A stretch of 64,000 nt of DNA from Candidatus Onthoplasma faecipullorum (GCA_019120295.1 DWVI01000006.1:1-64000), one strand, 5' to 3'. Counted from the first letter of the stretch, positions 32,186-41,866 are shown. Notes: generated by a model from the letters alone, not told the origin. Numbers and translations are program-made.

Positions 32186-32382
32186 TATTTTGAACTTACT
32201 CCGATAACTTCTCCCCTTGCAACTTCGTTTGCAGCGTATTCAATAGCCATGTTTGAACTTCCGTTTAACATAGTTGGAATTTTGTTGATAAGGTCTTTTG
32301 CCCTTGCTCCAACAACAACTGCAACTGCATAACGATTTCCAATAAGATTAGTTAATAAATCAATAGGTGGCTCAAATAACAT
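32185..32382 (-). CDS. rpoZ: RNA polymerase omega subunit
   Basis: 65 residues from ATG 32382, preceded by AAAGGAG; an upstream extension of 12 codons has no such site. The family pattern PPIDLLTNLIGNRYAVAVVVGARAK is clear, with a short Firmicute-type tail. It starts the unit rpoZ-priA-def-fmt-rlmN, in the usual order. The gmk gene normally just upstream is missing. Confidence 0.93.
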   Translation of the reverse strand: MLFEPPIDLLTNLIGNRYAVAVVVGARAKDLINKIPTMLNGSSNMAIEYAANEVARGEVIGVSSK

Positions 32383-32490
32383 AATATTCTCCTTTAAAAC
32401 TATGTTATTATACAACAAGTTTTTTAATTTGTCAAATATGAATTTTAAAATTTGTTATTTATTTAATTTAAAATAATTTTTTATAGTGTT

Positions 32491-33051
32491 TTATTTATTC
32501 TCTATGGCTTCTTTTTTTGCTTTTGAATCGTCAATCAACTCTTTGATTTCTTTATAAACTTCGTAAGGATTGTCAATATACGAAAAATTAAATTTTGCAA
32601 CGGTACCATTTGTCATAGGGCTTGCCATACTACCAAAAGCAAGTGAACCGGTATTTTTTCTAAGGAGTTTATCAATCCAATTAACGTTTACGGTAAAAGC
32701 ACCAACCATTGAATAGTCCAAACTCTTGTAATCAACGCCGATGTAACCAGTTCTAATTAAAACACGTTTATTCGTTACAGCATAAACCGTTTTATTGCAC
32801 CATAATGCTATTAAAATACAAACCACAACAGCATAAATAATCAAAAACGCCAAGCAAAATATTCCTGATTCCAACGCTCCTTCTTCTGGAACGCTTATAA
32901 AAGCAACAATCGTCATAGGAATAAAAATAATTGCTAATAAAATTATTGTTATGATTGTTCCAAACCATGCTCGCGATTTATTTGGTCGGAAGGTTTTTAT
33001 AATAGTTTCATCCTTATCTAGCACTAGTGAAAATAAATCATTATCGTTCAT
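32491..33051 (-). CDS. Membrane protein with a bacterial PH-like (YdbS/bPH_2) domain
   Basis: 186 residues. Two hydrophobic segments (about 29-52 and 64-86) precede a domain with the bPH_2 pattern YAVTNKRVLIRTGYIGVDYKSL. It ends in a charged helix (EVYKEIKELIDDSKAKKEAIE). Such proteins are widespread and mostly uncharacterised; some affect envelope stress. It has its own GGAG site and no obvious operon partner. Confidence 0.8.
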   Translation of the reverse strand: MNDNDLFSLVLDKDETIIKTFRPNKSRAWFGTIITIILLAIIFIPMTIVAFISVPEEGALESGIFCLAFLIIYAVVVCILIALWCNKTVYAVTNKRVLIRTGYIGVDYKSLDYSMVGAFTVNVNWIDKLLRKNTGSLAFGSMASPMTNGTVAKFNFSYIDNPYEVYKEIKELIDDSKAKKEAIENK

Positions 33052-33190
33052 ATTTTCTCCTTTTACTATTTATTATACAATTATTTTAACTATAATATGA
33101 AATTATGTCAAATAATTATATATTATTTTAAATTATTTGTAATTATTGCTATAACTTTATAGCAATAGAATTTTTAAATTTTAACAATAA

Positions 33191-33859
33191 CTATTTAGTA
33201 GTTTTATTCAATTTTTCAAGGGCTAAATGTGCAGAATTTTGCTCTGCTTCGCGTTTGGTTGAACCATTGCCATATGAGATAAATTCACCATTTACAAACA
33301 CAGACGCTCTGAAATTTTCTTGACCACCAGGAGTAATATATTTTTCAATTTTATATTCAAGTTTTTGTTTTTTAGATTGAGTGTACTCTTGAAGAATTGA
33401 TTTAAAATCAGTTGGTTTAACGCCTTTTTTTAAAGTTTCTGCAACGTTCAATGCATCAAGCACTGCGGTTGAAATTGAATGAAGCCCAAATGATAAATAT
33501 ATAACTCCAATCATGCTTTCAATAGTATCTGCTAAAATTGCATCTGAAATATTGCCTTGAAAACTTTTGCCAAACTTAATTTTTTCGCCAATGTTTAGTG
33601 ATTTTGCAAGTTTACTTAAACTTTCAGTGCAGACAAAACTTGAACGAATCTTGCTCATTTTGCCTTCATTTGAGTGGTAATGTTTATATAGGTAATCGCT
33701 AACTATTGTAGAAAGCACACTATCACCTAAAAACTCCACTCTTTCGTTACTTTCACACTTTTTTTCGTGCGCAAAAGAAGAATGAGTGAATGCAAGGTCT
33801 TTCAACTCGTCGCTACACTTATTAAATAATTCTATAAAATTATTCTTCGTCTTTTTCAA
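33191..33859 (-). CDS. rnc: Ribonuclease III
   Basis: 222 residues if read from TTG 33859, which has AAGGTGG nine bases upstream; another TTG at 33880 has no clear site, and there is no ATG before residue 80. Signature ERVEFLGDSVLS and the second acidic patch ADTIESMIG form the catalytic site. A C-terminal dsRNA-binding domain (ILQEYTQSKKQKLEYKI ... AEQNSAHLALEKL) follows. It processes rRNA and mRNA. It overlaps the end of plsX; the acpP gene that normally lies between them is not here. Confidence 0.95.
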   Translation of the reverse strand: MKKTKNNFIELFNKCSDELKDLAFTHSSFAHEKKCESNERVEFLGDSVLSTIVSDYLYKHYHSNEGKMSKIRSSFVCTESLSKLAKSLNIGEKIKFGKSFQGNISDAILADTIESMIGVIYLSFGLHSISTAVLDALNVAETLKKGVKPTDFKSILQEYTQSKKQKLEYKIEKYITPGGQENFRASVFVNGEFISYGNGSTKREAEQNSAHLALEKLNKTTK

Positions 33860-34841
33860 CTGCTTTCGCCACCTTTTCAACTAATTTATTGTTTGCAAGT
33901 TTCCATGCTTGGTTAATTGCGCATGCAACACTCTCTGCTTTGCTGTTTCCGTGGCACTTGATAACTATTTTATTAATACCAAGCAGTGGTGCACCGCCAA
34001 CTTTTCTGTAGTCATATTTTTTCTTTAAACCATATAGTTTTTTCTTTAAAAGTAGTGCTCCCATTTTTGCTTTAAACGACGAATGAGTTATATCTCTTAA
34101 TTCGCCAAACAAAATTTCCGCTGTTCCTTCAATTGTTTTTAAACAAACGTTTCCTGAAAATCCGTCGCTTACAACCACATCAACATTTCCGCGCAAAACA
34201 TCACGTGCTTCAATATTGCCAACAAAATTTAGGCGTGAATTTTTCAAAAGTTGGTGTGCTTCTTTAATCATTTCACTGCCCTTTTCTTCTTCTGTGCCAA
34301 TATTTAAAAGTGCAATGCGTGGTTTTTTAACACCCATTGCTTTCATATATTCGTTTCCCATAATGCCAAAATGGAGAAGGTTTTCTGCTTTACAGTCTGC
34401 GTTTGCGCCACAATCTAGCAACATCACGTTTTTATCATTCAATGTTGGCATAATAGGTGCAAGTGCTGGACGGCTAATATTTTTAATTCTACCTAATTTT
34501 AAAACCGCACCTGTTAAAGTTGCACCCGTGCTACCCGCACTAACTAGTGCCACAGCATCTTCATTTTGTTTTAAATAATCGTATGCCACAACTATGCTAG
34601 ACGTTTTCTTTGTTCTAATTGCAACGGTTGGGACGTCGTCCATAGTTACAACATCTGGTGCATGAACAATTTCAAGTCGGTCTGATAAAAATACCAAAGA
34701 TTGCAAAATTTCGGTTATTTTATCCTTATCTCCAACCAAAACTACATTCAATTTTTCATTTTCTTGCAAGGCTTTAACCGCACCGCTAACAATTTCAAGT
34801 GGTGCAAAATCTCCACCAAAAGCATCAACTACTATTTTCAT
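33840..34841 (-). CDS. plsX: Phosphate acyltransferase PlsX
   Basis: 333 residues. It makes acyl-phosphate from acyl-ACP for phospholipid synthesis. Family landmarks are the start MKIVVDAFGGDFAPLEIV, the VALVSAGSTGATLTGA loop, LLDCGANADCK and VSDGFSGNVCLKTIEG. It starts a two-gene unit with rnc. An inverted repeat surrounds its likely promoter. Confidence 0.97.
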   Translation of the reverse strand: MKIVVDAFGGDFAPLEIVSGAVKALQENEKLNVVLVGDKDKITEILQSLVFLSDRLEIVHAPDVVTMDDVPTVAIRTKKTSSIVVAYDYLKQNEDAVALVSAGSTGATLTGAVLKLGRIKNISRPALAPIMPTLNDKNVMLLDCGANADCKAENLLHFGIMGNEYMKAMGVKKPRIALLNIGTEEEKGSEMIKEAHQLLKNSRLNFVGNIEARDVLRGNVDVVVSDGFSGNVCLKTIEGTAEILFGELRDITHSSFKAKMGALLLKKKLYGLKKKYDYRKVGGAPLLGINKIVIKCHGNSKAESVACAINQAWKLANNKLVEKVAKAVEKDEE

Positions 34842-34884
34842 AAAAACTCCTTTAATTATATCTCAATTTGTTTTAAGTTTAAAA

Positions 34885-34923
34885 CACTAAATTATTAAAT
34901 TATAGTATCACTTAAATTTAGTG
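34885..34923. promoter_or_regulatory. Inverted repeat around the plsX promoter
   Basis: Nine-base arms CACTAAATT (34885-34893) and AATTTAGTG (34915-34923) enclose a TATAAT -10 box. On the minus strand ATTACA lies 17 bases upstream of it. The symmetry suggests a repressor operator for lipid genes, but it does not match the FapR consensus I know. Confidence 0.4.
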
Positions 34924-35005
34924 TAATTTTAATACAGAAATATTCTACTAAAATAAAATAAAAAAGTAAAACAATATTTAAAAAACAATAAAATTTTAAA
35001 TAAAA

Positions 35006-35040
35006 AACCGAAAAAATACTATTTTTTAGGCTTTTCGGTT
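35006..35040 (-). terminator. Terminator after the C39-like gene
   Basis: Arms AACCGAAAA and TTTTCGGTT with an AT-rich internal hairpin, followed by a T-rich tract on the minus strand. Confidence 0.7.
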
Positions 35041-35071
35041 ATAATTTATATCAAAACTAAAATACTCTTTT

Positions 35072-35656
35072 CTATTTTTTACAAACTTTATTAAATAAAA
35101 CAACTTCTCTTTTATTTACGGGACCTAGTGAAAACTCCGTTTTTTTATTCGATAAAAAATGGTCAATTTTAACAATGCGATTGTATTTCGTTGGAAAATC
35201 AAGCGTTGCACTTATATTTTTATTTGATTTATAATCGCTAATTTCTCTAAAATATGGGTCCCAAATATAAACATAATTATCGTCAATACCTGTTACCATT
35301 ACGTAATGTTCAATAGTTTGATAGGTCCTTAGATTGACACAACCGCCTGATTTTAAGCATTTTTTTATTTTATCAATCGTTACTTCTTCACCTGCTAAAT
35401 ATTTACACTTTATTCCAAAATCTTTTTTATTTGAAAAGTCGGATATCCACCTAGATATATATTTAACCGCTTCCCTACTAGTTCCTTTTTGACCTAGATT
35501 TCCGTGTGCGTCGTAACAGTCAAGTGTGTAGGTTGAAATGGCTTTAACAAGTTCAGCAGGTATTTCTTCCCTATCAAAAAGGTACGTGATGCAATTTAAT
35601 AAACTCACACTACCACAATCAAATTCAGTTATCTGATATCTCAAAGGTGTTTTCAT
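35072..35656 (-). CDS. Stand-alone C39-like cysteine peptidase
   Basis: 194 residues with no signal peptide or ABC-transporter parts. The papain-like catalytic set is visible: Gln8 and Cys14 in Q-x5-CGS, His117 in EHYVMVTGI, and Asp133 in WDP. That is the C39/C39_2 arrangement used by bacteriocin-leader peptidases and related proteins. No precursor peptide or transporter is nearby, so its substrate is unknown. It lacks a good Shine-Dalgarno site. It sits between tRNA-Thr and plsX as a single-gene unit with its own terminator. Confidence 0.75.
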   Translation of the reverse strand: MKTPLRYQITEFDCGSVSLLNCITYLFDREEIPAELVKAISTYTLDCYDAHGNLGQKGTSREAVKYISRWISDFSNKKDFGIKCKYLAGEEVTIDKIKKCLKSGGCVNLRTYQTIEHYVMVTGIDDNYVYIWDPYFREISDYKSNKNISATLDFPTKYNRIVKIDHFLSNKKTEFSLGPVNKREVVLFNKVCKK

Positions 35657-35714
35657 ATTTATAATTTCTAATAAAACAATGAAATGATTAACAAAATAGT
35701 TTGTTTAAATTAAT

Positions 35715-35790
35715 GGAGCTGATGGGCGGACTCGAACCGCCGACCTATTGATTACGAATCAATTGCACTACCGACTGTGCTACATCAGCA
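35715..35790 (-). tRNA. tRNA-Thr (anticodon CGT)
   Basis: A 76-base cloverleaf with encoded CCA. Acceptor GCTGATG pairs with CATCAGC. D stem GCAC/GTGC, anticodon stem ATTGA/TCAAT with loop TTCGTAA (anticodon CGT, reading ACG), and T arm GGCGG-TTCGAGT-CCGCC. Confidence 0.95.
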
Positions 35791-35935
35791 TAAACCATTG
35801 CAAGGCATGTTGCAATGTGTTATTATTATATACTTATTATTTTTATTTGACAATATTTTAATGATAACTTTAATTGAAATAATATATTTTATCACTTTTT
35901 AATAAAAATAAATGATTGTAAAAACTTTTAATAAA

Positions 35936-36640
35936 TTATTCGCTTGTTTCTTCATTATTTTGCTGTTCGTTTGTCAAATTGTTATCAGCAGTATTATCAT
36001 TTTGGTTTGTTGCAGGTTCAGTAATTTCATTTTGAGTTTGTTCGGTTGGTTTTTTATCTTCGTCGTCTTCTGGAATTGTGAATTCGCGGTATAGAGAGTC
36101 GCCTTCGCTATGTATAACGCGGATACGGTCTAACAATTCATTATAATTTGGAAGGGCTTCAATACTTTGAAGTTCAAAACGTTTTAAGAAGTTATCTGTT
36201 GTTCCGAACAAAAGTGGTTTACCAACACTATCTTTACGCCCTACAACTTCAATAAGGTTATTTGATTGCAAAAGTTGGATAGCGTAATCACTATTTGCAC
36301 CACGTATATTTTCAATCTCTAAACGAGTAATTGGCTGCTTATATGCAATAATCGCAACCGTTTCAAGCGCCGCTTTGGTTAAACTTCTCTCTCTTATTGG
36401 ATTTAAAATTTCACTTATATTATCAACGATTTTTGGATTAGAACAGAGTTGCACTTTATTTTTATATTGAATGATGTTTATACCACTATTTTCGTTGTAT
36501 TTTGCTTTTAAAATGTCTAAACACTTATTAAATTCGCGGTCGTTCATATCGAATTTGGTTTTAAATTCGTCTATTTCCACACCTTCGCCAGCAACGAATA
36601 AAACGCCTTCAATAATTTCTGCTATCTCATTCAGACTCAT
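35936..36640 (-). CDS. scpB: Segregation and condensation protein ScpB
   Basis: 234 residues. Two winged-helix domains are visible; the family pattern IAEIIEGVLFVAGE opens the protein and ALETVAIIAYKQPITRLEIENIRG marks the second. The tail from about residue 195 is acidic and Asn/Gln/Thr-rich, longer than usual and probably disordered. It overlaps scpA by 14 bases. It forms the SMC-ScpAB condensin with the products of scpA and smc. Confidence 0.96.
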   Translation of the reverse strand: MSLNEIAEIIEGVLFVAGEGVEIDEFKTKFDMNDREFNKCLDILKAKYNENSGINIIQYKNKVQLCSNPKIVDNISEILNPIRERSLTKAALETVAIIAYKQPITRLEIENIRGANSDYAIQLLQSNNLIEVVGRKDSVGKPLLFGTTDNFLKRFELQSIEALPNYNELLDRIRVIHSEGDSLYREFTIPEDDEDKKPTEQTQNEITEPATNQNDNTADNNLTNEQQNNEETSE

Positions 36641-37391
36641 TTGGTTCTTCCTCCTTTCGTTTAATTAGAATATCTGCGTATCTTTCAGTTTGTACAACTT
36701 CAATTTTTTGGAATTTAAGTAACTCCAAAATTGCCATAAAAACGGTTATAACTTCTAGTTTTGAATAGGTTTCGTCGAACAAACTAAAAAAGTTTATTTC
36801 TTTATTGTCTTTTAAAATATTGGTTAAAAATTGTATTTTTTCGGCAACAGTCCAGCGGTCACGATTGATTTTTTTCTCTTGTGGATTTTCTCTATCCTTG
36901 GTGCGCATAAGAATGAATGCAAATGCGTCCAAAAGTTTATCCAAATTAAATTGGTTAAACACTATACGTGTGTCCCCTGCCGACTTATCTGGTTGTTTAT
37001 ACAATCTATTTACATTTTCAATTTCGTGCAAATTCATGCCTGCTTCTTTAAATAGTTGATACTCTTGAAGTTGCATTTTTAATTGTGTTTCTGGGTCGAT
37101 TTCTTCTTCGTCTTCTTCAACCTGCTCAACTGGAAGAAGTGAACGTGATTTTATCTCTAAAAGCCTACTAGTCATATCTAAAAAAGCCGTTGCTTCTTCC
37201 ATGTCTAATTTATCAATGCCTTCCATGTATTTTAAATATTGGTCAGTTATCTCTGAAATTTTTACTTCTTCAATCGTCATGTTTTTTTCATGAATTAAGT
37301 GCAATAAAAGGTCTAAGGGTCCTTCAAACCCTTCTAATTTAAATGTTAAATGAGTGGAAACTTCGCTTTCTACGATTTCTTCATTTTCCAT
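36627..37391 (-). CDS. scpA: Segregation and condensation protein ScpA (kleisin)
   Basis: 254 residues. The kleisin N-terminus FEGPLDLLLHLI is canonical, followed by EISEITDQYLKYM and LLEIKSRSLLP, an acidic stretch, and the C-terminal winged helix (FMAILELLKFQKIEV) that binds the SMC head. It lies three bases after the M50 protease gene and overlaps scpB. Confidence 0.97.
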   Translation of the reverse strand: MENEEIVESEVSTHLTFKLEGFEGPLDLLLHLIHEKNMTIEEVKISEITDQYLKYMEGIDKLDMEEATAFLDMTSRLLEIKSRSLLPVEQVEEDEEEIDPETQLKMQLQEYQLFKEAGMNLHEIENVNRLYKQPDKSAGDTRIVFNQFNLDKLLDAFAFILMRTKDRENPQEKKINRDRWTVAEKIQFLTNILKDNKEINFFSLFDETYSKLEVITVFMAILELLKFQKIEVVQTERYADILIKRKEEEPNESE

Positions 37392-37394
37392 TTA

Positions 37395-38081
37395 TTAAAC
37401 CCCTAAAAGCCCAATTGGCATATAAATATAGTTGTATATTAAAGACAAGTAAAAATCTAAAATATCAAAACCAAATAATAGGTCAATTAAAACAGTTGCA
37501 AGAAGTATCCCAAGCAAAATTTTAAAACCATTTCTAACATTATATTGAATAAACTTGTTGTCCGCCTTCATAAAAGATGTAACAAAATTAAAGCCGTCTA
37601 ATGGATAAATTGGAAGAATATTAAACAATGCAAGGAAACTATTAACAAGCATAAAATATTGAAGCGTAAGCAAAATATATTCAATATAGACATTAGATAC
37701 AGGTGCAAATGCTATAATTAAGGCAAAAATTATTGCACAAATCAAGCCTAAAATAAAGTTTGCTAAAATTCCAGCAATGGACGTTAACCTTATACCTTTC
37801 CTATACTTTTTAAAATTAAGCGGATTTATTGGCATAGGTTTAGCCCAACCAACTCCAAGCAAAGCAAAACAAATTAAACCAGATAAACTAATATGCTTGA
37901 AAGGATTAAGTGTTACCCTACCTGCTAATTTTGGTGTTGGGTCACCCATTTTAACTGCTGTGAAACCATGTGCAAATTCATGAACTGAAAGCGAAACAAA
38001 GAAAGCTACTATTGTAATCAAAAAAATTACTACCGCTTCCTGCGCTGTTAATTCACTGCTAAATAAAATATAATACAACAT
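37395..38081 (-). CDS. Site-2-protease-like M50 membrane metalloprotease
   Basis: 228 residues with about six membrane segments. The zinc motif HEFAH lies near residues 34-38 and the second motif near 160 (NILPIYPLDGF). The short form without a PDZ domain is the YwhC-type branch. Such genes are routinely found upstream of scpA-scpB in Firmicutes, but the substrate is unknown. AAAGGA precedes the ATG. Confidence 0.92.
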   Translation of the reverse strand: MLYYILFSSELTAQEAVVIFLITIVAFFVSLSVHEFAHGFTAVKMGDPTPKLAGRVTLNPFKHISLSGLICFALLGVGWAKPMPINPLNFKKYRKGIRLTSIAGILANFILGLICAIIFALIIAFAPVSNVYIEYILLTLQYFMLVNSFLALFNILPIYPLDGFNFVTSFMKADNKFIQYNVRNGFKILLGILLATVLIDLLFGFDILDFYLSLIYNYIYMPIGLLGV

Positions 38082-38266
38082 AGTCCTTTATTAGTATATC
38101 AAATTTTATCTTAGTTTGCAATTAAATTATAGCTAAATTTTAGCATAACATACATGTTTTAATTTATTTACAATATGATTAATTATTGACTTTTATTATT
38201 AAAAAATTACTTATTTTTTGAAATCTTAGATTGAAATGAATGATACAAAATAGTGTGTATAAAAAT

Positions 38267-38296
38267 AAATACATACCATTTATTTGGTATGTATTT
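38267..38296 (-). terminator. Terminator after recJ
   Basis: Twelve-base-pair stem (AAATACATACCA with TGGTATGTATTT), six-base loop, directly abutting the recJ stop codon and followed by a T-rich tract on the minus strand. Confidence 0.8.
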
Positions 38297-40687
38297 TTAT
38301 TTATTTAGGTTGATTTTCATGGTGGAAAGGCGGTTATAAAATGCACTTGAATTTAGTGGCTGTTTCACGTCTGTGATTTTTGTTATCTCGCTTTCATTGT
38401 CGTTAACAATTATTATTCCAAGTTCTATAAACACTTGCAAGCAAACATAAAATTGAAGATATGAATAATTTTTTTCTTTTAGTTTACTTAAAATGTTTTT
38501 AAACATATGATAGCAATAATACCCTGTTATTTTGTTTTCGTTAGCAAATTGCATTAGCCTAAAATATTTTCCAAATGTTTGCCTTGATAAATCAATTTTA
38601 TTTAGCATAGTGATTGGTGTTGGCACTGAATGTGGAAGATATACAGTAGACTTAGTTTGCTTATGAAGTGCTGAGATATAGCCCATATTTAAAATTGGGT
38701 CTAGGAAAATAATTCGGCTAAACGTGTTAAACGAATCAAAGTTTTTTGGTGCTAAAATTATTGTGTTTAGCCCTGTTTCGTCATTTATTTCAAATATCCT
38801 ATTTTTAAATATGTTGTTGCTATCATATATTGATTTAAAGTTAATATAGGTGTTATAGTCATTAGCAACGATTAGTGTGCCATAAACGTTATTTTCCATA
38901 TCAAGGAGCAATCTAATAAGTTGGTCGCGATTGTAATTATTGAATGTGTAACTACCCTGCATTGGATAAATGATTTGTTTGATATATCCGGCTTGCAATA
39001 TTTCTTCGTCCTGTGGGCGGTAAATATCTTCGTAATCAATTGATTTTACAATACCTGAAATTTTTTTGCTACCCCTGAATGTGTCAATATTAAGGTCGGC
39101 AAGCAGGTTGCATGATGTGTTGTTGGACAAAACAAAATATTTATCGCTTGAATTAAAAGCAAGCAAATTAAAATTTGGATAGTTTAAAACTAAGTGTTGT
39201 GGGTGGCGCGGCAATGAACTAATACTTGCATTATTAAGTTTGAACGCAAACACTGGACGTGGGTTCATATGCCCACAAGGTTCTAACCTATCAATATCTT
39301 CAACAAATTGCAAGGTTATTTCGTCTGGGTCAAGCGCAAAATCGTAAGTTTTAGTTGGCAAAAAGTCGGTTTTATTCAAGTTTTCAGCAACATATTCGTT
39401 AGTTAAGCGCATAAATTGGTCGTAATTTTCAACCTTTAATGTTAGACCTGCTGCCATTGGGTGACCGCCAAATTTAGTTAAAATGTGTGACATACTGCTA
39501 AGCAGTGTGTGAACATTCACACCGTTTACGCTTCTGCATGAACCTGTTAACTCGTCTCCAACTTGGCAAAATAAGAATGTTGGTCTGTGAAACTCTTCTG
39601 CAATACGCGCTGAAACAATCCCCAGAATGCCACTATCCCACTCTGGACTAGACATTATAATGGCACTTATTCTGAAAATATCCTGCTCTTTTAGTTCGTT
39701 TTTAACATCGACATACACCTTTTCGCATAATTGTTGGCGTGTGGTGTTGAAATCAATTATTTGTTTGCAAATTTTTTTGATATTGGTTACATTTTCTTCC
39801 ATGTATAGGTCTAGGCTAGTGTCTGCTGAACCCATTCTTCCACTTGCGTTAATTTTGGGCGCTAGTTTAAACGCAATATCACTCGCTTTACAATCAAGGT
39901 TAAGCCCACACTCATTCATTAGTGTGATAATGCCAATAGGTGCTTTTTTAAGGTCTTTTAAACCGAGAGTTACAATTGCGCGGTTTTCGTCAAATAAGTC
40001 AACAATATCGGCAATGGTTGCAATGCTTGCAATTGGTAAATATTTTTTTGCTTCTCCAATACCCGCTAAGGCTTGAACAAGTTTTAGAGCAACACCTGCA
40101 CCACAAAGCGCTTTAAATGGGTAACTTTCACTCACTTTTGGGTTAATTATTAAGCAATTTGGAAGTTTTTCACCACGCTCATGGTGGTCGGTTACAATTA
40201 TTTCAACGCCTTGCGAATGAATGTAATCTGTTTCTTCAACCGCCGTTATACCGCAGTCCACTGTTATAATTAAATCTGGTTTATTATGCTCAAATATCTT
40301 ATCAAGTGTTTTGATTGTTAAACCATAGCCGTCTTCATACCTATTTGGCATAAAATGTGAAACGTTTGCACCAATTGAATTAAAATATTTTAAAAGTATT
40401 GCTGTGGCACTGATACCGTCAACATCATAATCGCCAAATATTAAAATTTTGTTGTTTTTTTCTAAGTGTGATTGAATTTTTTCAACCACCTTTTCCATGT
40501 CTTCAAATAAAAATGGGTCGTATAAATCGCTAATGCTTGGGTTTAAGAATTTTTTGAGTTTGTCCTGCGTGTCAACCCCACGAGAAAATAAAAGATGCAC
40601 AAGGTGTTTATTTAAGTTAAACATCTTGCTCATTTCTTCTATTTTATCAAAATCGTAATTGTTATCTAATGTGCAAATGTATTTCAT
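38297..40687 (-). CDS. recJ: Single-stranded-DNA exonuclease RecJ
   Basis: 796 residues. DHH-family motifs: FGDYDVDGISATAIL near 88, TVDCG, TDHHERGEKLP, and the DHHA1 motif with GILGIVSARIAEEF and GGHPMAAGLTL. An OB-fold and a C-terminal extension follow, giving the long Firmicute form. It degrades 5'-ended single strands in recombination and mismatch repair. AAGAGA is a moderate ribosome site. Single-gene unit with its own terminator. Confidence 0.95.
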   Translation of the reverse strand: MKYICTLDNNYDFDKIEEMSKMFNLNKHLVHLLFSRGVDTQDKLKKFLNPSISDLYDPFLFEDMEKVVEKIQSHLEKNNKILIFGDYDVDGISATAILLKYFNSIGANVSHFMPNRYEDGYGLTIKTLDKIFEHNKPDLIITVDCGITAVEETDYIHSQGVEIIVTDHHERGEKLPNCLIINPKVSESYPFKALCGAGVALKLVQALAGIGEAKKYLPIASIATIADIVDLFDENRAIVTLGLKDLKKAPIGIITLMNECGLNLDCKASDIAFKLAPKINASGRMGSADTSLDLYMEENVTNIKKICKQIIDFNTTRQQLCEKVYVDVKNELKEQDIFRISAIIMSSPEWDSGILGIVSARIAEEFHRPTFLFCQVGDELTGSCRSVNGVNVHTLLSSMSHILTKFGGHPMAAGLTLKVENYDQFMRLTNEYVAENLNKTDFLPTKTYDFALDPDEITLQFVEDIDRLEPCGHMNPRPVFAFKLNNASISSLPRHPQHLVLNYPNFNLLAFNSSDKYFVLSNNTSCNLLADLNIDTFRGSKKISGIVKSIDYEDIYRPQDEEILQAGYIKQIIYPMQGSYTFNNYNRDQLIRLLLDMENNVYGTLIVANDYNTYINFKSIYDSNNIFKNRIFEINDETGLNTIILAPKNFDSFNTFSRIIFLDPILNMGYISALHKQTKSTVYLPHSVPTPITMLNKIDLSRQTFGKYFRLMQFANENKITGYYCYHMFKNILSKLKEKNYSYLQFYVCLQVFIELGIIIVNDNESEITKITDVKQPLNSSAFYNRLSTMKINLNK

Positions 40688-40898
40688 AATCTCTTTTATA
40701 AAATTTCGTTGTATTTTTTATAATTTTTTTTAGTTATAATTTCAGTTAACTTACTTTAAATTTTGTAACATTAAATAGTTGTTGTAATTATCAAATTAAC
40801 TTAAAATTATATATAAAATTTATAGTGTTAAATTAAATTTATTTAATTATAACATATTTTATTTGGTTTGTTAAGTGATAAAGTAAAATTTATAAAAA

Positions 40899-40918
40899 GA
40901 CTCCATTTTCATGGAGTC
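40899..40918 (-). terminator. Terminator after secD-secF
   Basis: Perfect eight-base-pair stem (GACTCCAT with ATGGAGTC) capped by a GAAA tetraloop on the minus strand, then TTTTTA. Confidence 0.88.
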
Positions 40919-40927
40919 AAATTATTC

Positions 40928-41866
40928 TTATTTTTCGGTTGATTTTACAACCACTTTTTTCTTTCTCATGTGAGTGATTAGTGCGCTCCAAACGAATGGA
41001 ACAACGTAATAACTTACAGCGAGAAGAGCAACTGCCATAAACATAATGTTTACAGAGATAAATCTAATAGGATTTGGAGCAAATAATATAAATAATAGAC
41101 CTATTAAAGCAATCGCACATGCAAGCACTGCAAAACGTGTTCTATTTTGTTTCATGGCTGTGCCGATTGCCATTTCATAGTTGTTGCTATCCAAATACTT
41201 GTTTAATCTGATGTTTTCAAATATTGAGAAAGCAAAGTAAGTTGTAAGAAGAGTTAACATCACAAGCATTGCAAAGTAACTTAACCCTATTTCTAGCCTT
41301 AAAATTGCGCCTATTGACATAAAGGCAAGCAACGAAATAACGTTTGCAATCAAGTTTGCCATTGCACTTGCGCCGTTATATCTAACGTAAGCAAATATTG
41401 TGCACACAAGCCAAATTATTGCGATTGTTACGGCTGTGAATAGATAATCAGAAGTACTTACAACTTTATCTACCCTAACATGCTCACTAATTTCGCCTGT
41501 TGTTGCAACTTTATCAACAATTGCAAGGTTGATTTCTTCTTCTTGTTCGGCTGTTAAGTTGTTCATATAACGAACAACAAGTTTTGAATTGTCACCATTA
41601 TAAACGATTGAAATATTGTCACATTCTCCGCCGTATAAATTTACAACACTTTCAATTTCGCCCATATATTCGGAAAAGTTTTCACTATCAGTTTCCGCAA
41701 CTGTTACAGTAAATTCGTTGTAGCCTGTAAACTCAAAATTGCCTTTCATTCCAGCAAAACTAAAAACTAAAATTCCAATTACAAGGAAGACCGCAACACA
41801 GATAAGCACTATCCAATTTTTCTTAAAATAATCTTTGTTTGACTTTGTAAAATCTCTATTAAGCAT
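40928..41866 (-). CDS. secF: Protein translocase subunit SecF
   Basis: 312 residues with six membrane segments and a P1-like extracellular domain after the first (about residues 38-140). It is divergent but recognisable by its place after secD, an N-terminal RDFTKSNKDYFKKNW-like lead into segment 1, and the clustered segments from 150 onward. With SecD it uses proton force to pull exported proteins out of SecYEG. Overlaps secD by eight bases. Confidence 0.85.
   Translation of the reverse strand: MLNRDFTKSNKDYFKKNWIVLICVAVFLVIGILVFSFAGMKGNFEFTGYNEFTVTVAETDSENFSEYMGEIESVVNLYGGECDNISIVYNGDNSKLVVRYMNNLTAEQEEEINLAIVDKVATTGEISEHVRVDKVVSTSDYLFTAVTIAIIWLVCTIFAYVRYNGASAMANLIANVISLLAFMSIGAILRLEIGLSYFAMLVMLTLLTTYFAFSIFENIRLNKYLDSNNYEMAIGTAMKQNRTRFAVLACAIALIGLLFILFAPNPIRFISVNIMFMAVALLAVSYYVVPFVWSALITHMRKKKVVVKSTEK

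Noticed and set aside
34885..34923. FapR operator before plsX
   Set aside because: The palindrome does not contain the FapR core I know; kept only as an unassigned inverted repeat.
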